Source: Anaeramoeba flamelloides
Taxonomy: Eukaryota > Metamonada > Anaeramoebidae
Reading direction: 5' to 3'
NCBI GenBank assembly: GCA_027625915.1
Contig: JANTQA010000042.1
Location: 5,654,001-5,718,000 of the forward strand
Length of the DNA: 64,000 bases
The notes under the pieces were generated by a model. That model made no database searches. It was not told the origin of the DNA and saw only the letters and a program-made list of their open reading frames with translations. Within the stretch, counting starts at the first letter, position 1. Every line of letters begins with the position of its first letter. The translations under genes were made by a program, and so were the position numbers. This document shows, piece by piece, positions 35,430 to 47,525 of this stretch.

Positions 35430-37160
35430 ATTAAAACATATTTATTCAAAAAAGAATTTTTCTACTTCATATCACTAGCATGAAAAAATAAAATGGAAGA
35501 AAAAAGTTAAACAAAAATATTACTTCAATTACCATTTCATCCTTGTTAATAAACTTTATTCATAATGGAATCAAAATTATAGAAGTCCAAATCAATGGAG
35601 ATATTATATTTGTTGTTTTTAGTATAACCACAATTTTTCAAAGTCTCTAGTCTAGAAAAAAGATCTGTTTTGGGGTAAAAATTTTAAATGGATGACACAA
35701 TCAATTCTACTTAAATTCAACTTTAGAATATTTTTTATCAATAGATAATAACTAATATTTTTGAAAAAACTCTACTCTTCTAAAAAAAAAAACCAAACAC
35801 AGAACGAAAATAACTGATGATAAATAACTTGTGTCCTATATTTTTTTTTATTTTTTGAAATAAACTGAAAATTTATGAAATTTTTGGTTTTTTCCGAAAA
35901 TTAAAAATAACCTAACAGAAAAAGCAAAAAAAAACATTTTTTTAGCAAAAATTTTTAGACAAAAACTTATGTAAAAATGTTAACAATAGGAAAAATACTC
36001 AAAAAATCTTTAATCTGACTTAACAAAATTACGAAATTTATTGTTCTTGTTGAGAATTTTTCTTCAAAGTACTCTTTATTAGAAATCTTAAGGTAATAAA
36101 GAAAAAATTGAAAATAATAAATTGACAATAAAAGATTCTTAAAATACTTTTAAAATATACAAATTTGGGTAAATGATGCCCCACTCTTTGAAGTTGTGGA
36201 ATACCAATTTATTAATCACAGTTTCTGGAATCGTCATGTATTGCCGCTAATGTATCTATCGTTTTTTTACCCCTCCCATTTCAGGAGAAGTGTCTTTAAT
36301 TACAGCCAAGTGCCTAGGTTTTGTTGAAGTTTTCTATTTTATTTGTCAAGTGTTCTAGGTTTTTTTTTACTTATTGAAATAAATCGAAAATTTTAATAAA
36401 TATTCGGTTTATTTCAAAAAGAAAAAAAAAACCTAACGAAAATCTATTGATTTTCCAAATAAATAGAAAACTCAAAAAAACATAATGAAAATCTATCGAT
36501 TTTCTAAATAAATAGAAAACCCAAGAAAACTTAAAGGTGCCTTTTTTTAATTTATGAAATAAAAAGGAAATTTCAAAAATGTTCTTTTTATTTCTCAAAT
36601 TAAAAAAAAGCTAACGGAGGCTTTCCAGAATTTGAAATAATTTAGTAAAATTAAGAATTTTACTCATTTTTTTCAAACACTGGAAAACCTAACAACAGTA
36701 GATAATTTTTAATTTGGTCATGTAAATGATATAATATTTTTTTACTTTAATATTTTAATTATTTTTCTTCTTTTTTTTATATAGTAAATTTTCTTTGATC
36801 ACTCTCTTCTCGCACTAAATAAATAAATAAAATTTTTTTTTCAATTTATATCAATAAATAATTCTTTAATAGTCCAAATAATTCGTTATCCATTTGAAAG
36901 ATATTTATTAAATTTAAAATACTTATAAAATATGTGATTATTACACCTAACTGCGATTATAAAATATTCAAATTTTTTACTATTAAAATTAAAAAAAATC
37001 TAAAAAGAACCTGTAAAATTGGTTTTTTCAACTTAAATTGTCAAATATCTCAAACAATAATTTTTGATAAAAGATCTTTTATTAACTAATAAAGTTTATT
37101 ATAAGTGAGGTTATTAAAAAGAGAAAAATTAGCAAATATTTAATTTTTTTTGAAAAAATT
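35430..37160 (+). repeat. About 1.7 kb repeat upstream of PTH2
   Basis: Resembles 38640-40690 in the same orientation on the other side of PTH2. The left part shares TTATATTTGTTGTTTTTAG-like sequence and TCTCTAGTCTAGAAAAAA (35646). The right part shares CAACTTAAATTGTCAAAT, TTATAAGTGAGGTTATTAAA and AATTAGCAAATATTTAATTT. The middle is occupied by a hairpin-array copy (36020-36840). Confidence 0.6.
36020..36840 (+). repeat. Hairpin-array repeat family, expanded copy
   Basis: Flanking modules match 30950-31350. Between them (36300-36700) the array carries a CAAGTGCCTAGG linker, a TCTAGGTTTTTTTTT...AAAAACCTAAC palindrome enclosing ATAAATCGAAAATTTT/ATTCGGTTTATTTC, two tandem GAAAATCTATTGATTTTC units with AAATAAATAGAAAACTC tails, and a TTTCCAGAATTTG...AAACACTGGAAAACCTAAC palindrome around GTAAAATT/AATTTTAC. 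Confidence 0.7.
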
Positions 37161-37732
37161 TTTTTAAAGGATCTGTATTGTTATGTGTTTTTTTCCATAA
37201 AGAACAATAAAAAAACACACTTTTTGTAAAATGAAAATTATTCTCTATATTTATCCATAAATCAATTTTAATTTCCATTCAAGTCTATTTCACACACCAA
37301 AAAAAAATACCATTAACCTCATATTTCATTGTTTCCATAATTGTTTTCTATATACGAAAGACAATCAGTATTTTCTATTAACAATACTATTTTCCAATTA
37401 ACATTGTAAATCTTAAAAATATAAAGATTTTTTTGGAATGATATTTAACTTTGTAATCTATTGAAACTATTAAAAACGTAAATCTAATTGATTTGCTGTT
37501 GTATTTATTTGATTTGAAATTTGAGATAAGGATAAAATAAATCATAGAACAAATCAATTTTGATTTTCTAAAAACAGTCCATCAAAAAAAGCAAAATCAT
37601 AAAATTCTTCACGGTAATTTAACTGTCTGTTGTGACCATTTACGTCGTGTTAGAAAACTGGAAACTGCTTGTTTTCAAATGGATTGTTATCATTTTTTGT
37701 AATTATCTCTCTTGAAAAGAAACAACTAGATA

Positions 37733-38401
37733 ATGAGCCAAGACAAAGAAAAAGAAAAAGAAAAAGAACAAAATCAAACAAAACCAAAAGAAAGATCGCC
37801 CTGTTGTACAATTTCGTTTGCTGAAGGGTACCTTGTACACAAAGAATTGATGATCGATAACAATAAAAAAAAACAACAACAAACACGAATCAAAAATATG
37901 AATCTAAAAAAAAAAGAAATGAAAGAAAAAGATGAACAAAACAAAAGGAAACAGCTAGCTTTAAAAAAACAAATAAATTTTGAAACACACCTCGATCTTA
38001 AAACTTTAACTGCCAACCCTTATCCACCTTTAAAAAAAAGTGCACATTTATTCAAAATGGTGATCGTTGTTAACACATCTTTAGGTATGAAGTCTGGTAA
38101 AATAGGCGCACAGTGCTCGCACGCAACACTTGGTGCATACAAATTAGCCCTAAAAACCCAACCACTTGCTGTACAATTCTGGGAAAATTGGTCTGGACAG
38201 GCCAAAATTGTTCTCTGTGGAAGGAATAAAGAACACCTACAGTTGCTCAAGTCTTGGGCAAAGAAACTAAACATCCCCTGTGCCTCAATCAGAGATGCAG
38301 GAAGAACTCAGATAGCTTCGGGATCTTTAACGGCACTTGCAATAGGCCCAGCCTTTATCCCAATCGTTAACCAAATTACTGGTCATTTAAAATTACTTTA
38401 A
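37733..38401 (+). CDS. PTH2: Peptidyl-tRNA hydrolase 2 (PTH2/Bit1 family)
   Basis: PTH2 cleaves the ester bond of peptidyl-tRNAs released from stalled ribosomes, recycling tRNA. This single exon encodes 222 residues from ATG at 37733 to TAA. The catalytic domain fills residues about 107-222: FKMVIVVNTSLGMKSGKIG, AAQCSHA-type AQCSHATLGAY, RDAGRTQIASGS and TGHLKLL at the extreme C-terminus all match the family signature (human KVAAQCSHA, QDAGRTQIAPGS, TGHLKLY). The N-terminal 106 residues are a charged KEKEKEKE and lysine/glutamine-rich extension with no clear membrane anchor; metazoan Bit1 has a hydrophobic N-terminus instead, so cytosolic location is likelier (inference). The gene sits alone between two degenerate same-direction copies of a repeat of about 1.7-2 kb. 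Confidence 0.93.
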   Translation: MSQDKEKEKEKEQNQTKPKERSPCCTISFAEGYLVHKELMIDNNKKKQQQTRIKNMNLKKKEMKEKDEQNKRKQLALKKQINFETHLDLKTLTANPYPPLKKSAHLFKMVIVVNTSLGMKSGKIGAQCSHATLGAYKLALKTQPLAVQFWENWSGQAKIVLCGRNKEHLQLLKSWAKKLNIPCASIRDAGRTQIASGSLTALAIGPAFIPIVNQITGHLKLL

Positions 38402-38639
38402 AATTGATCACCACTTCGACAACTAGTCTGGCATCTATACAACCACTCATGAATATTTTACACATTATAGAGAATAAATATTATTATTATTCAAATTAAT
38501 ACTGATTGAAATTTGATTTTTTTTTATTTTTCATTTTGCTATTTGAGTTTTCCTTTTTTGCTAAATGTGTCGTGAGAGAAATTTTATCTTTAGAATTTAT
38601 TTGTCTTTCGATGAATTATTTTTCACCGATTTCAATCTC

Positions 38640-40690
38640 TTAAAGACAACTCCTTCTCAACACTGCTTTATGAGTGCAAATTTGAAAATTCTTTGCTTTC
38701 ATTTTTAGATAACACTCGTCTGAAAAAATAAAATTGAAAATTTTCAATTAGAGCAAACTAAAACTTTAATTAACACTCTCTCATTAGTAATAAAGTTCCT
38801 TCAATACAACCAATATCCCATAACTTCTCGTTCTTGACTACTATTATATTTATTGTTGTTGGCAGAACTCCGATTTTTAAGAATCTCTAGTCTAGAAAAA
38901 AAGGTCGAGTTTTTGATAACACAAAATTTATAAATCGTTGGAAAAATAAATTTGATTTTAATTCAAATGGGGATATTTACTTCAATGGATAACAACAACC
39001 GTTTTAAAAATAGTTGTATTAATCTAATAATACTATTATTTTGAAAAAAATTACTAATGTTGAATATTTAATATCTCAGGCTTTAAAAAAAGAGAGTAAA
39101 ATCTAGAGATTTGGCTCAATATTTTTAAACCATGTAAAACCGAACGAGAAGTGTCCTTGGTTTTCTAGAGTTCATATGAATTGTGTAAAATTCTATGAAT
39201 CTTACTCAATTCTTTTGAATCCTGGAAAACTTAACGAAAGTGCCAGTCAAGTGCTGTTGAGCCCAGCCAAATTTTTCTTGAGGTTTTATGTTTTATCTGT
39301 AAAAAGTGGCCTAAGTTTTTTTTAAATTCTGAAATCAAACGAAAATTTTTTTTAATTGTTTATTTATTTAAAAAAAATTAACAAAAAAACTTAACAAAAG
39401 TACCATAGGTTTTCTAAATAAATAGAAAACTCAAAAAAAGCTAAAGGTGGTTTTCCAGGATTCAAAAGAATTGAGTAAAATCATATATATTGTGATCTAT
39501 TCTTCGAAACTCTTTTGAAAACAAAAGAAACATATCTCAAATCATCAATACTATTGAATTTGATTGTTAAAAAGATAATTACCAATTGGCGATTTTCCTT
39601 TTTATTATTCATTTTTTCATTTTTTTGTTTTAATATTGAACAGTTGAAAAATGAAAAAAACAAGATAAGAAGAAACCAATTTGGAAATAATCTATTAAAT
39701 AAAAAGGGAAATTGTTTGAATTTAATTTCAAATGGGCTAGATATAGAAATTTGGAAAGGCCATTATTGGATCGATGTATGGAACTAAGAAAAGAGAAAAA
39801 TATTGAAAAAAAATATTTCATACAAATACCCAGATGAATTTCATCTTTATTTGAAAATGATGTTTTAAAGAACTTAAATTTGACACGTAAAGAACTTTTT
39901 CTCAATTCAATGATGAGAAATTTTTCTTAATTCACCTTGTTCAAAGGATTTTATTGATTTTATTTTTTTACTTTATAATTTACATAACGAGATTTCTCAT
40001 TTCAAATAAAAGGGCACACCAAATTTTGTAATATTTATTTTTAATTTTGATTGTTATTGTTTTATTTTAATGTGTTTTAGAGTTCCATTCGAGTGTTTTT
40101 TTTATGTTTTAAAGAGTTTATTATATTTTAGAATGATACTACAATTAATTTGATTCGATTGCGAATCATTCTTAACAATTTCTGTGCTCTTTTATTAGAA
40201 AAAAGTTTATATTGGGGAAAACCTAATGAAAGTACCCATAAAGTAACTAAGTTTTTTTTTTTATTTTTACTTTTTGGAATAAACTGAAATTTTTTTAAAT
40301 TTTCTGTTTATTTCAAAATTTAATAAAAAGCTAACCGAAAAATCAAAAAAAAAATTATTTTCAATTTAGAAAAATAAATAATTCTTTCGTTTTCCAAATG
40401 ATTAATTCCTAAAATAAAAGATATTTATATAAATTCAAATACTTTGGAAAGATAATATATTAATATATTGACTGAGAAGAAAAAAATATTTCAAACCTTT
40501 TATTTATAAATTTGAAAAAAATCTGAATAGAACCTCAAAAATTGAATTTTTCAACTTAAATTGTTAAATTTCTTTTGAAATATTTTTTGATCAAAGATCT
40601 CTTATTCAACAATAATGTTGATTATAAGTGATATTATTAAAAAGTGTGAATAATTAGCAAATGTTTAATTTTTTTTTTGATATTTTTTTT
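38640..40690 (+). repeat. About 2 kb repeat downstream of PTH2
   Basis: Partner of 35430-37160: ATTTTTAAGAATCTCTAGTC with TAGAAAAAAAGGTC at 38875, hairpin modules at 39105-39480 (TTCTTTTGAATCCTGG facing CCAGGATTCAAAAGAATTG, GTCAAGTGCTGTTGAG linker) and at 40225-40340, then CAACTTAAATTGTTAAATTT and AATTAGCAAATGTTTAATTT at the right. The stretch 39485-39905, absent from the partner, may be a further insertion; its open frames are low in information and unassigned. Confidence 0.55.
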
Positions 40691-42302
40691 TCAAAATCAT
40701 GATGAGAAAATCTCTTGGTAGAAAATGATTTTTTATTTTTGACAAGTCTTTTGTGATATACCATGAAAGCACATTTGAAAAAATAAATTTTATGGTAAAA
40801 AAGTTTTATTTTGATATCTTTTTCCGTTTTGTACTATTTTAGTGGGAGCAGTTTATCCAAATACGATAGCATCATAAAGAGGGGGGGGCTAAATTTAAAT
40901 TTTAAAAAATTTTGAAAAGGTCTAAAAAAAAAACAAATAAGTTTATTATTTCAACACTCAAAAATATAAAAAGAAATGCCACCTAAAACAGTAGTACTAC
41001 AAAAATTCTTAAAGAATTTTATCTTTTTTTTTTTTTTTAATATCATGGATTTTAGAGATTTCTTTTAACTCCCTTTTGATTTTTTTAAGCATTTTATATA
41101 AGTTGAAATGATCAAACTTTAGACAAAAAGAGCATAATACCACCAAGTTACGTTTAAGAGACACAAACTCTTGAATAAATTTAAGGCAAAAATAAATCTC
41201 AAATTAAAAAATATTTTTCAGGGATTCTTTTTTATACGAATTATTTTACTAAAATTTGATTTTTGAGTTTGATTTATAATTTTTTTTTGTATCTTACATT
41301 TTCTTCAAAGTTTGTGCCTTAAAAGTGAAATTGGTTGAATAAAAATATAAATATTCCAAAAATGATATGGAATTTTTAATATCAAATACTGAAAATGAAA
41401 TAATTTTTTTAAAAACTCAGTGGTTGTCGGTATCCTAAGTTTTCAATCTAAATGAGACATAATCTTTGCTTTGATGGTTTGTTAGATCTCCAAAAGTTGA
41501 GATTAAATTAAAGTAAGATTTTTCTTTTTTTTTTTTAATATCTTTTCAATTTATGTTACCCATAAACCCATTAATTTTTACAATACCTGAAGAATGAATC
41601 AAAATTAAATTGTGTAAATTATGAAGATTGGTTATTTTGGGTCTAAGCTGATCCATCTTCAATTTGGTATGAATTTTATAGTGATCCAAAAAATAAATTT
41701 TTTACAATTCTTTTTTTTTTTTCCGAAATCCAAATTGAAGAGTCTAAGACTAATATGCTGGTAGGTACTTAGAATTAATTTTGATAATGGGGTCGTTCAT
41801 TGTAATATTAAATAACTATTTACTCAATTTTGTAAAAATTTACATAAAAATTTTTCTTAGTTAAATCTCCAAATAAAACAAAACCTGAACAAAAAGTTCC
41901 ATCAAGAACCCAAAAATTGAAATTTTTTAAAGTATACCTTCTGAACTAGTACCAATATTGATCGGGAAAAAGAAAAAAAAATTATTTTTCAACGATTATT
42001 AAAACTCAACAAAAGTCAAAGATCGATCAGCTAAACGCCAAAATACAGAGCAACAAAACTGAAAATAAGTAAATTTTTTCAATTGGCGTAAATCTTTAGA
42101 CTTGGTAATTCAATATTCTTCAATTAAAAAGTTAATTCTGAGAGTTTAAGATTGGAATTATTCTCTCTTAATAACCGAGAAACAATCAATTTTCATTTTT
42201 CACGATCAAAATTTTTACTAATTGTGAAATACAACTTTCTGCCTTAAAGTTTACAGGTAAAAAAATTTCATTTTTTTACCAATTAGGCTTAAAACCCATT
42301 TG
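40691..42302. other. Gene-free region with one foldback element
   Basis: AT-rich. Besides the foldback at 41142-41335 it shows a G-run (GAGGGGGGGGCT near 40880) and homopolymers. I see no coding exon before the TRM9 start. Confidence 0.45.
41142..41335. repeat. Short foldback (MITE-like) element
   Basis: CCAAGTTACGTTTAAGAG with ACACAAACTCTTGAATAAAT is the imperfect inverse of the right end (CTTCAAAGTTTGTGCCTTAA with AAGTGAAATTGG). A second complete copy lies at 47337-47525 and a single end at 4724-4790. Confidence 0.6.
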
Positions 42303-45300
42303 ATGAATATTGAAAACCCTGAAAATTTTGAAAAGAAGTTTGTTAATGAAGTTTATTTAGATATAGCACCACACTTCAACCACTCAAGAAAAAATCCATG
42401 GCCTTATGTTAGGAAATTTGTTTCTTCTTTAAAGGAAGGATCTATTTTGGCAGATGTTGGGTGTGGTGCAGGACAAAATTCTGTGATTAACCCCAAAGTT
42501 TTTTCTATTTCTTCTGACTATAACCTGGAATTTGCAAAGATCGCAAATACAAAAATGCAAGAGCAATCTTACAAAGGATCTGTTTTACAAGAAAATAATT
42601 TAAAACTGTCAATACGCACTAATTCTGTTGACCATGTCATATCAATTGCTGTAATTCATCATTTTGTCACTGACGAAAGAAGACTACAAGCCTTAAAGGA
42701 GCTTTGCAGAATTATTAGGCCTGGTGGAACCGGTTTAATTACTGTTTGGGCTTTTGAGCAAAAAGTAAAAATTTCAAAAAGCTTTTTTCTTTTTTTTTTT
42801 CATTTTCCTTTCTTTTCTTTGGAACAAAAACGAAAAGACAAAATTGAAGTCATCTAATCAATCAAAAGTACAAAAATTAACGATTTTTTAATCCCTTTAC
42901 TAATTTTGCTACGTCACTCATCTTTTAATTTGAGCAAGCAATATTTCAAAAGAAATTTCATTCAAAACTTTTTAACAAGTAATTTTTTATTGTGTGAAAA
43001 CAGACCTTCAGCCAACAATTCCTTCCAAAAAAAGATAGCTAGAAAATATAACAAAAATTTTTTTGCAAATTAGAGGTTTAAAAACTTTTTTTTATATTGT
43101 ACTCACACACATATGAAAAAATCAAACTCAAAAAAAAAAAGGTAGGGTGTGATAAAAAGTTGGTTAATTTTTTCACTCACACTCTAATTAATAAAATAAT
43201 GCACAAAAAATTTTTTTTTTTATTAAGGGGCTAGAAACTCTTCTTTATTTTTAATCCCCAAAGGTAATAGAGTAATTATTTTCATAAAGATTAAATTAAA
43301 TCAGATAAAACAACCTCATTTATCAACTTTAGGGAAATGAGTTATCATTTTTAAAAGAAGTTAATTTTTCTCCATTAAATTTGAAGTCAAAAGATCTTGA
43401 TCCTTTTTTGATGTAGATTTTAGAAAATCAAAAAATAAAACAATTTATCCAAACGTTTTTATTTTGAAAAAATTCCACTACTAGTAAATTCTGAGAGTTT
43501 TTATGAACAAATAACCTTGAAACTTTTAATCTTATTTTAAAAATACAAGAAAAATAAACCTCAATATTAAATTCATTGAAGATCTAAAATAATTGATCAT
43601 TTATTATATTCACAAATATTTATTAAATTTCTAAAAATTTCAAAGATTATGTAATATATTTTTTCAAATATTAAGAGTATAAAAAACGAACTATAAGTAT
43701 ACTAATCAGTTATTTGATAAAATATCGATTATTATTTTTTTTTTTAGAATTATCAATTTGAATGAATTTTATTTGTTTGAAAAACTTTAAAAAATTGAGA
43801 AATAATAATAAATTCTATTGATAAATTTAATCCTTGAGTTATTACTGACCCACTGTAAAAATTAAGATCGATTATGATTTTTTGATTCTGAATAATCAAA
43901 TTAAAGAGTATTTCTTTAGGTTATAAGTTGAATTTTCTAGGTTTTAAAAAAGTATTTCAGGGGAATTTTTAATATAATGGTTTGGTTTTTTTTCCAGTAT
44001 TTTTGTATGAAAAAGAGAAAAAATTGATTTGAACTGCTCTTGGATAAAGAAATTATATTTTTTCAAGTTTAAAATAATTATTGTAATTTTTTTGAAATCA
44101 AGTAGATTTTTTATACAGAGTTATTCTAAAACTTTTTTCTTTCATTTTTAAAGTGTATTTTTGTACACTTCCTTCAAAGATAATAATATTTATTTATTCT
44201 TCAAAGAAAATAATTTTTTTGAAAGAATTCGGAAATATTTGTTGGTTTTTGAACTTTTTTAAAAATGAGTAAAATGGATCAAAACTTTTTAAAAACAATA
44301 ATTCATTTCTGAAAATAGCATTTAAAGTAAGTTTGGTTTTAGTAGTTATCATATTTTTACTACATTTTTATATTTCGAGGTGCATTTTTTTTTTTTGAAT
44401 TTGCTATTAAATTTATTATAATGATTTTTTTTTAGTTTACTAGTCCCTTAAGGACAAAATCAATTAGATTGGATTCAATATAATTTATGTTTATTTTGTT
44501 AACTGTTTCGATATTTGACAAAGTAATGATTTTGTAACATTCTTGAGATAATAATAACTTATTTGAGAAATGAAAAAAAATAAAAAAGAAATAAAATCTT
44601 CATAGTATCCATAATTGATAAAAAATTCAATTAAAGTAAAAAAAATTGTTATATTAAGGGGGTAGTCTTTTTGAAAAATAAAATGAAACCTTGTTGAGAA
44701 CTTAAATTTTTTTTTTTTGTAATTTGTGTTTTGACTTATGAAATGGATGAGTTAAACCCCATCTAAACAATTTATTAATTTGAGTCTATTTTTTGAATTC
44801 AAAAATTCACATGTTCCCAATTTAAAACAAAAAGGGTTAGCCTATTATTTTTATTAACAATTAAGTTAAATCTTGAAAATGGATAACACTATTTTTGGAT
44901 TTATGTTGGAAAGTCTTAATTTTTAAACAAAATTTTTTATTTTGTAATTATTTTTAATTATTTTTATTTCAATACAAATATCAATAAATAAAAATAATTG
45001 GGATATAGGTGATTAAATAAATGAAATTTTGATCGAAGTTTAACATTATTTTATCAATGAAATTTAGATTCTATACTAAAAAAATTTTTATTCTTTAAAT
45101 TTTAAAAAAGTCTTTTTCTGGTTTTCAAAAAAATCAAAAAAATATTGCAAAAAATTTTTTAATAAAATATTTGGTCTTATTCACAAAAATTCTTATAATA
45201 ATTTAAATCATTTTTGGAATGAAAAAAAATTGATTTGGAATTTTTAGGTAAAAGTACCTAATCCCTAAATATCTTTAAAAAAATTTTATTTTGAATAATC

Positions 45301-46178
45301 TAATTTCGCCTTATAGCAAAAACACAAAAATGAAGTAAAATTAGTAAATAGCTTTAAATTTTTAATATTTATATCTGTAACTATTAAAGCAATTCGCATA
45401 TTTTTCAATATGTCGAATAAATCAATTTTTTTGGTTAACCAAAAGAATTATCTCAAGATTGAAAAAAAATCTTTTATTAATATTCCTGGAAACAACAAGT
45501 TGTTATTGAATAATAATGATGGAAATGGTAATAAAAAAGGTAAAAAATTTTTCAAATATTCGTAATAAAATGAATTTAAAGGTTTGCTTATTCGCTAAAA
45601 ATGGAAAAAAAAAATTGATCTCACTGAAAAAATTTGATTTTAATGAAAAAATTTTCTTTTCCTAATTTTCAGAGTAGAAACAGAATTTTTTGAAACTTTA
45701 TATATACAAAATTTGTAAGTCCATAATATCACCAATAACATATTTTAAAATTTTGTCCTCTTGTCAGAGAAAGCTGATTCCTTAAATATCTTTTTTAATA
45801 ATTTAATATTTATAATAAAATTTGACTTTTTTCATCATTGCTTTTTTTTATTATCATGCAAAAAAATTTTTTCTTTTTCTTTTTCTTTTTCTATTTCTCT
45901 TTCTCTTCTGCTTTCTTATTTTCAATAAATAGAATAAAAAATTCACTGAGCAGGATAATTTGATACCTTGGAAAGCACAGAAACGTTTTCTTAAAGATAA
46001 AAATATTGAAAAAAAAAAAAAAAATGAAATTGTAGTTTATGAAAGATATTATCATTTATTTGTAAAGGGTGAGCTTCGTAAAATGTTTGAATCTATTGAA
46101 AATATTGAAATTTTAAGTGAAGAATTTGATCATAATAACTGGGTGATCATATTTAAAAAGTTAGAAAATGAAAAATAA
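42303..46178 (+). CDS. TRM9: TRM9/ALKBH8-type tRNA wobble-uridine methyltransferase (2 exons)
   Basis: TRM9 with its partner TRM112 methylates 5-carboxymethyluridine at tRNA position 34 to give mcm5U. My model joins 42303-42764 and 45933-46178, giving 235 residues. Exon 1 has FVNEVYLDIAPHFNHSRKNP with WPYV (ALKBH8 YEEIAGHFSSTRHTPWP), SAM motif I ADVGCGAGQ (residues 50-58), VDHVISIAVIHHF (109-121) and RIIRPGGTGLITVWAFEQK. Exon 2 continues NKKFTEQDNLIPWK, reproducing the EQ...EQDxxVPW spacing of yeast Trm9, then YERYYHLFVKGEL and NNWVIIFKK, both conserved C-terminal motifs. The donor AAA|GTAAAA and acceptor AATAG are both phase 0. It lacks the AlkB and RNA-binding domains of animal ALKBH8, so the yeast-like name fits. 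The 3.17 kb intron carries a TTAA element. Confidence 0.92.
42765..45932 (+). other. TRM9: TRM9 intron, 3.17 kb, hosting a TTAA element
   Basis: Intron bounds follow from the continuous TRM9 alignment. It contains TTAA element copy 2 (43223-44451), a TTAAGGGGGTAGTC sequence at 44647 resembling another element end, and a long pyrimidine tract (45865-45910, repeated TTCTTT) before the acceptor. No internal exon is required. Confidence 0.85.
43223..44451. mobile_element. TTAA element, copy 2, in TRM9 intron
   Basis: The left end TTAAGGGGCTAGAAACTC and right end AGTTTACTAGTCCCTTAA match copy 1 apart from two or three changes at the left. Length is 1229 bases including both TTAA. Internal landmarks are shared: TCATTTATCAACTTTAGGGA, CATTGAAGATCTAAAATAAT, GGATCAAAACTTTTTAAAAA. 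No transposase frame. Confidence 0.8.
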
Positions 46179-47336
46179 TTTTTAAAATAATTCCTAAATT
46201 TTAGGAAAAAAAATCAAATAAAAAATTAAATACACAATCTGTTCTTTATTTTAACATATCATTATCTTTTTATGAATTTCTGCTTTTCATTTTTATTTTT
46301 AGTAACTTTGTTATTTTCCAATTTAATCAATTAAAACAAAATAAAAAAAAAATGAAATTTACCAAAAAAAAAAAAAACGTAAAAACCTTTCAAGAACAAA
46401 TAAAAAAATACATAGAAAAATAAACATCAAATAATATTTGATATTCTGTATAAAGTGAAACTAATAAATCAATAGATTTTCTTAAAAATTGAAAAACTCA
46501 AATTCTTAGGGTAACTCATTGAGAAAAACAACAACTATATTTTTGTTCTCTGATTAAAGATCAAATAAAATTTCAATAAAAATAAATATGATTTCTTTAC
46601 AATCATTTTTACCATTTCGGCAACATTAGAATAACGGGTTTTTACTTTTAGGCTTTTAGAATTTGCAAAAAAAAAAAAAAAGTATAAGACAAAATCAAGT
46701 CTCACTTCAAAAAGTGAAATGTTAAACTTTTACTGTCAGGGGGGTATAACGAGTGCAATGTATATCAGCCTTCTTCTCTTAGTTTTAAAAGAATTAAAAA
46801 TATTTACAATTATCCTTTAAGCTATAATAGATTTAAGTAAATGATAAAAAATCGTCCTTTAAAAAAAAAAAATACAATATAATTCTACAAAAAAAAAAAA
46901 ACAAATTAAGTCGGTATTTTTGTTTTATTTGTAGGGATTAGTTCCATCCTAGGGTTCGTCTGGAATTAAAGTGTATTGTAATTGAAAGTAAAAGATATTA
47001 GTACTAATTGGTTCAAGTGATCTCAAAAATTGTTATGAATATTATATTACAATAAATTATTTGATTTTTTAACTAATGATCCCTATTAAAAAAATTTGTA
47101 TTTAGGAAATGTTTTTTAATTTACTTTTCTAAATCTAAACAAAGGAAAATAAAAAAATAATGGCTATCTCGTAGTTAAAAATTCAGAATTTAGAAACATC
47201 AAAAGTAACTATTTTTTCATTTTTTTTATTGCTATGATTTATACATTAATTATTAGTATCAAAATTTAAAATTGGTTAGCTTTGAATTCTTTTTATTAGG
47301 TCAGCTGTTTTTTATCTTTCAATATAAGATATACAG
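46179..47336. other. Intergenic region with partial repeat copy
   Basis: Downstream of TRM9. Bases 46930-47235 resemble the start of the hairpin-bearing repeat (8340-8640): GTATGTTGTAATTGGAAGT-like GTGTATTGTAATTGAAAGT, then AACATCAAAAGTAACTATTT. The rest is AT-rich and I see no gene. Confidence 0.5.
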
Positions 47337-47525
47337 TCAGTTCCACTCTTAGGGCAAAAACTTTGAACAAAAATTAAGGCACAGGAAAAAAATTAAATTA
47401 AGGTCCAAAATTCGTATTCTAGTAAAATAATTTGTGTAACAAAAAATTGGAAAAAAGTACTTTAATTTGAGAATTTGTACTTTTAATTTTGTTGAAAGTT
47501 TGGGTCTTAAAAGTGGGACTGGTTG
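47337..47525. repeat. Short foldback (MITE-like) element
   Basis: CAGTTCCACTCTTAGGGC with AAAAACTTTGAAC at the left is the inverse of GTTGAAAGTTTGGGTC with TTAAAAGTGGGACTG at the right, arms about 50 bases. Same family as 41142-41335. Confidence 0.65.

Noticed and set aside
39515-39905. Plus- and minus-strand frames of about 90 codons
   Set aside because: Low-complexity, overlapping on both strands, no motif recognised, inside a repeat copy.
45421-45539. Open stretch with acceptor- and donor-like borders in the TRM9 interval, a possible middle exon
   Set aside because: It would end in phase 1, but the last TRM9 exon can only start in phase 0 because a stop lies directly upstream. Direct joining of 42764 to 45933 gives the exact family spacing.
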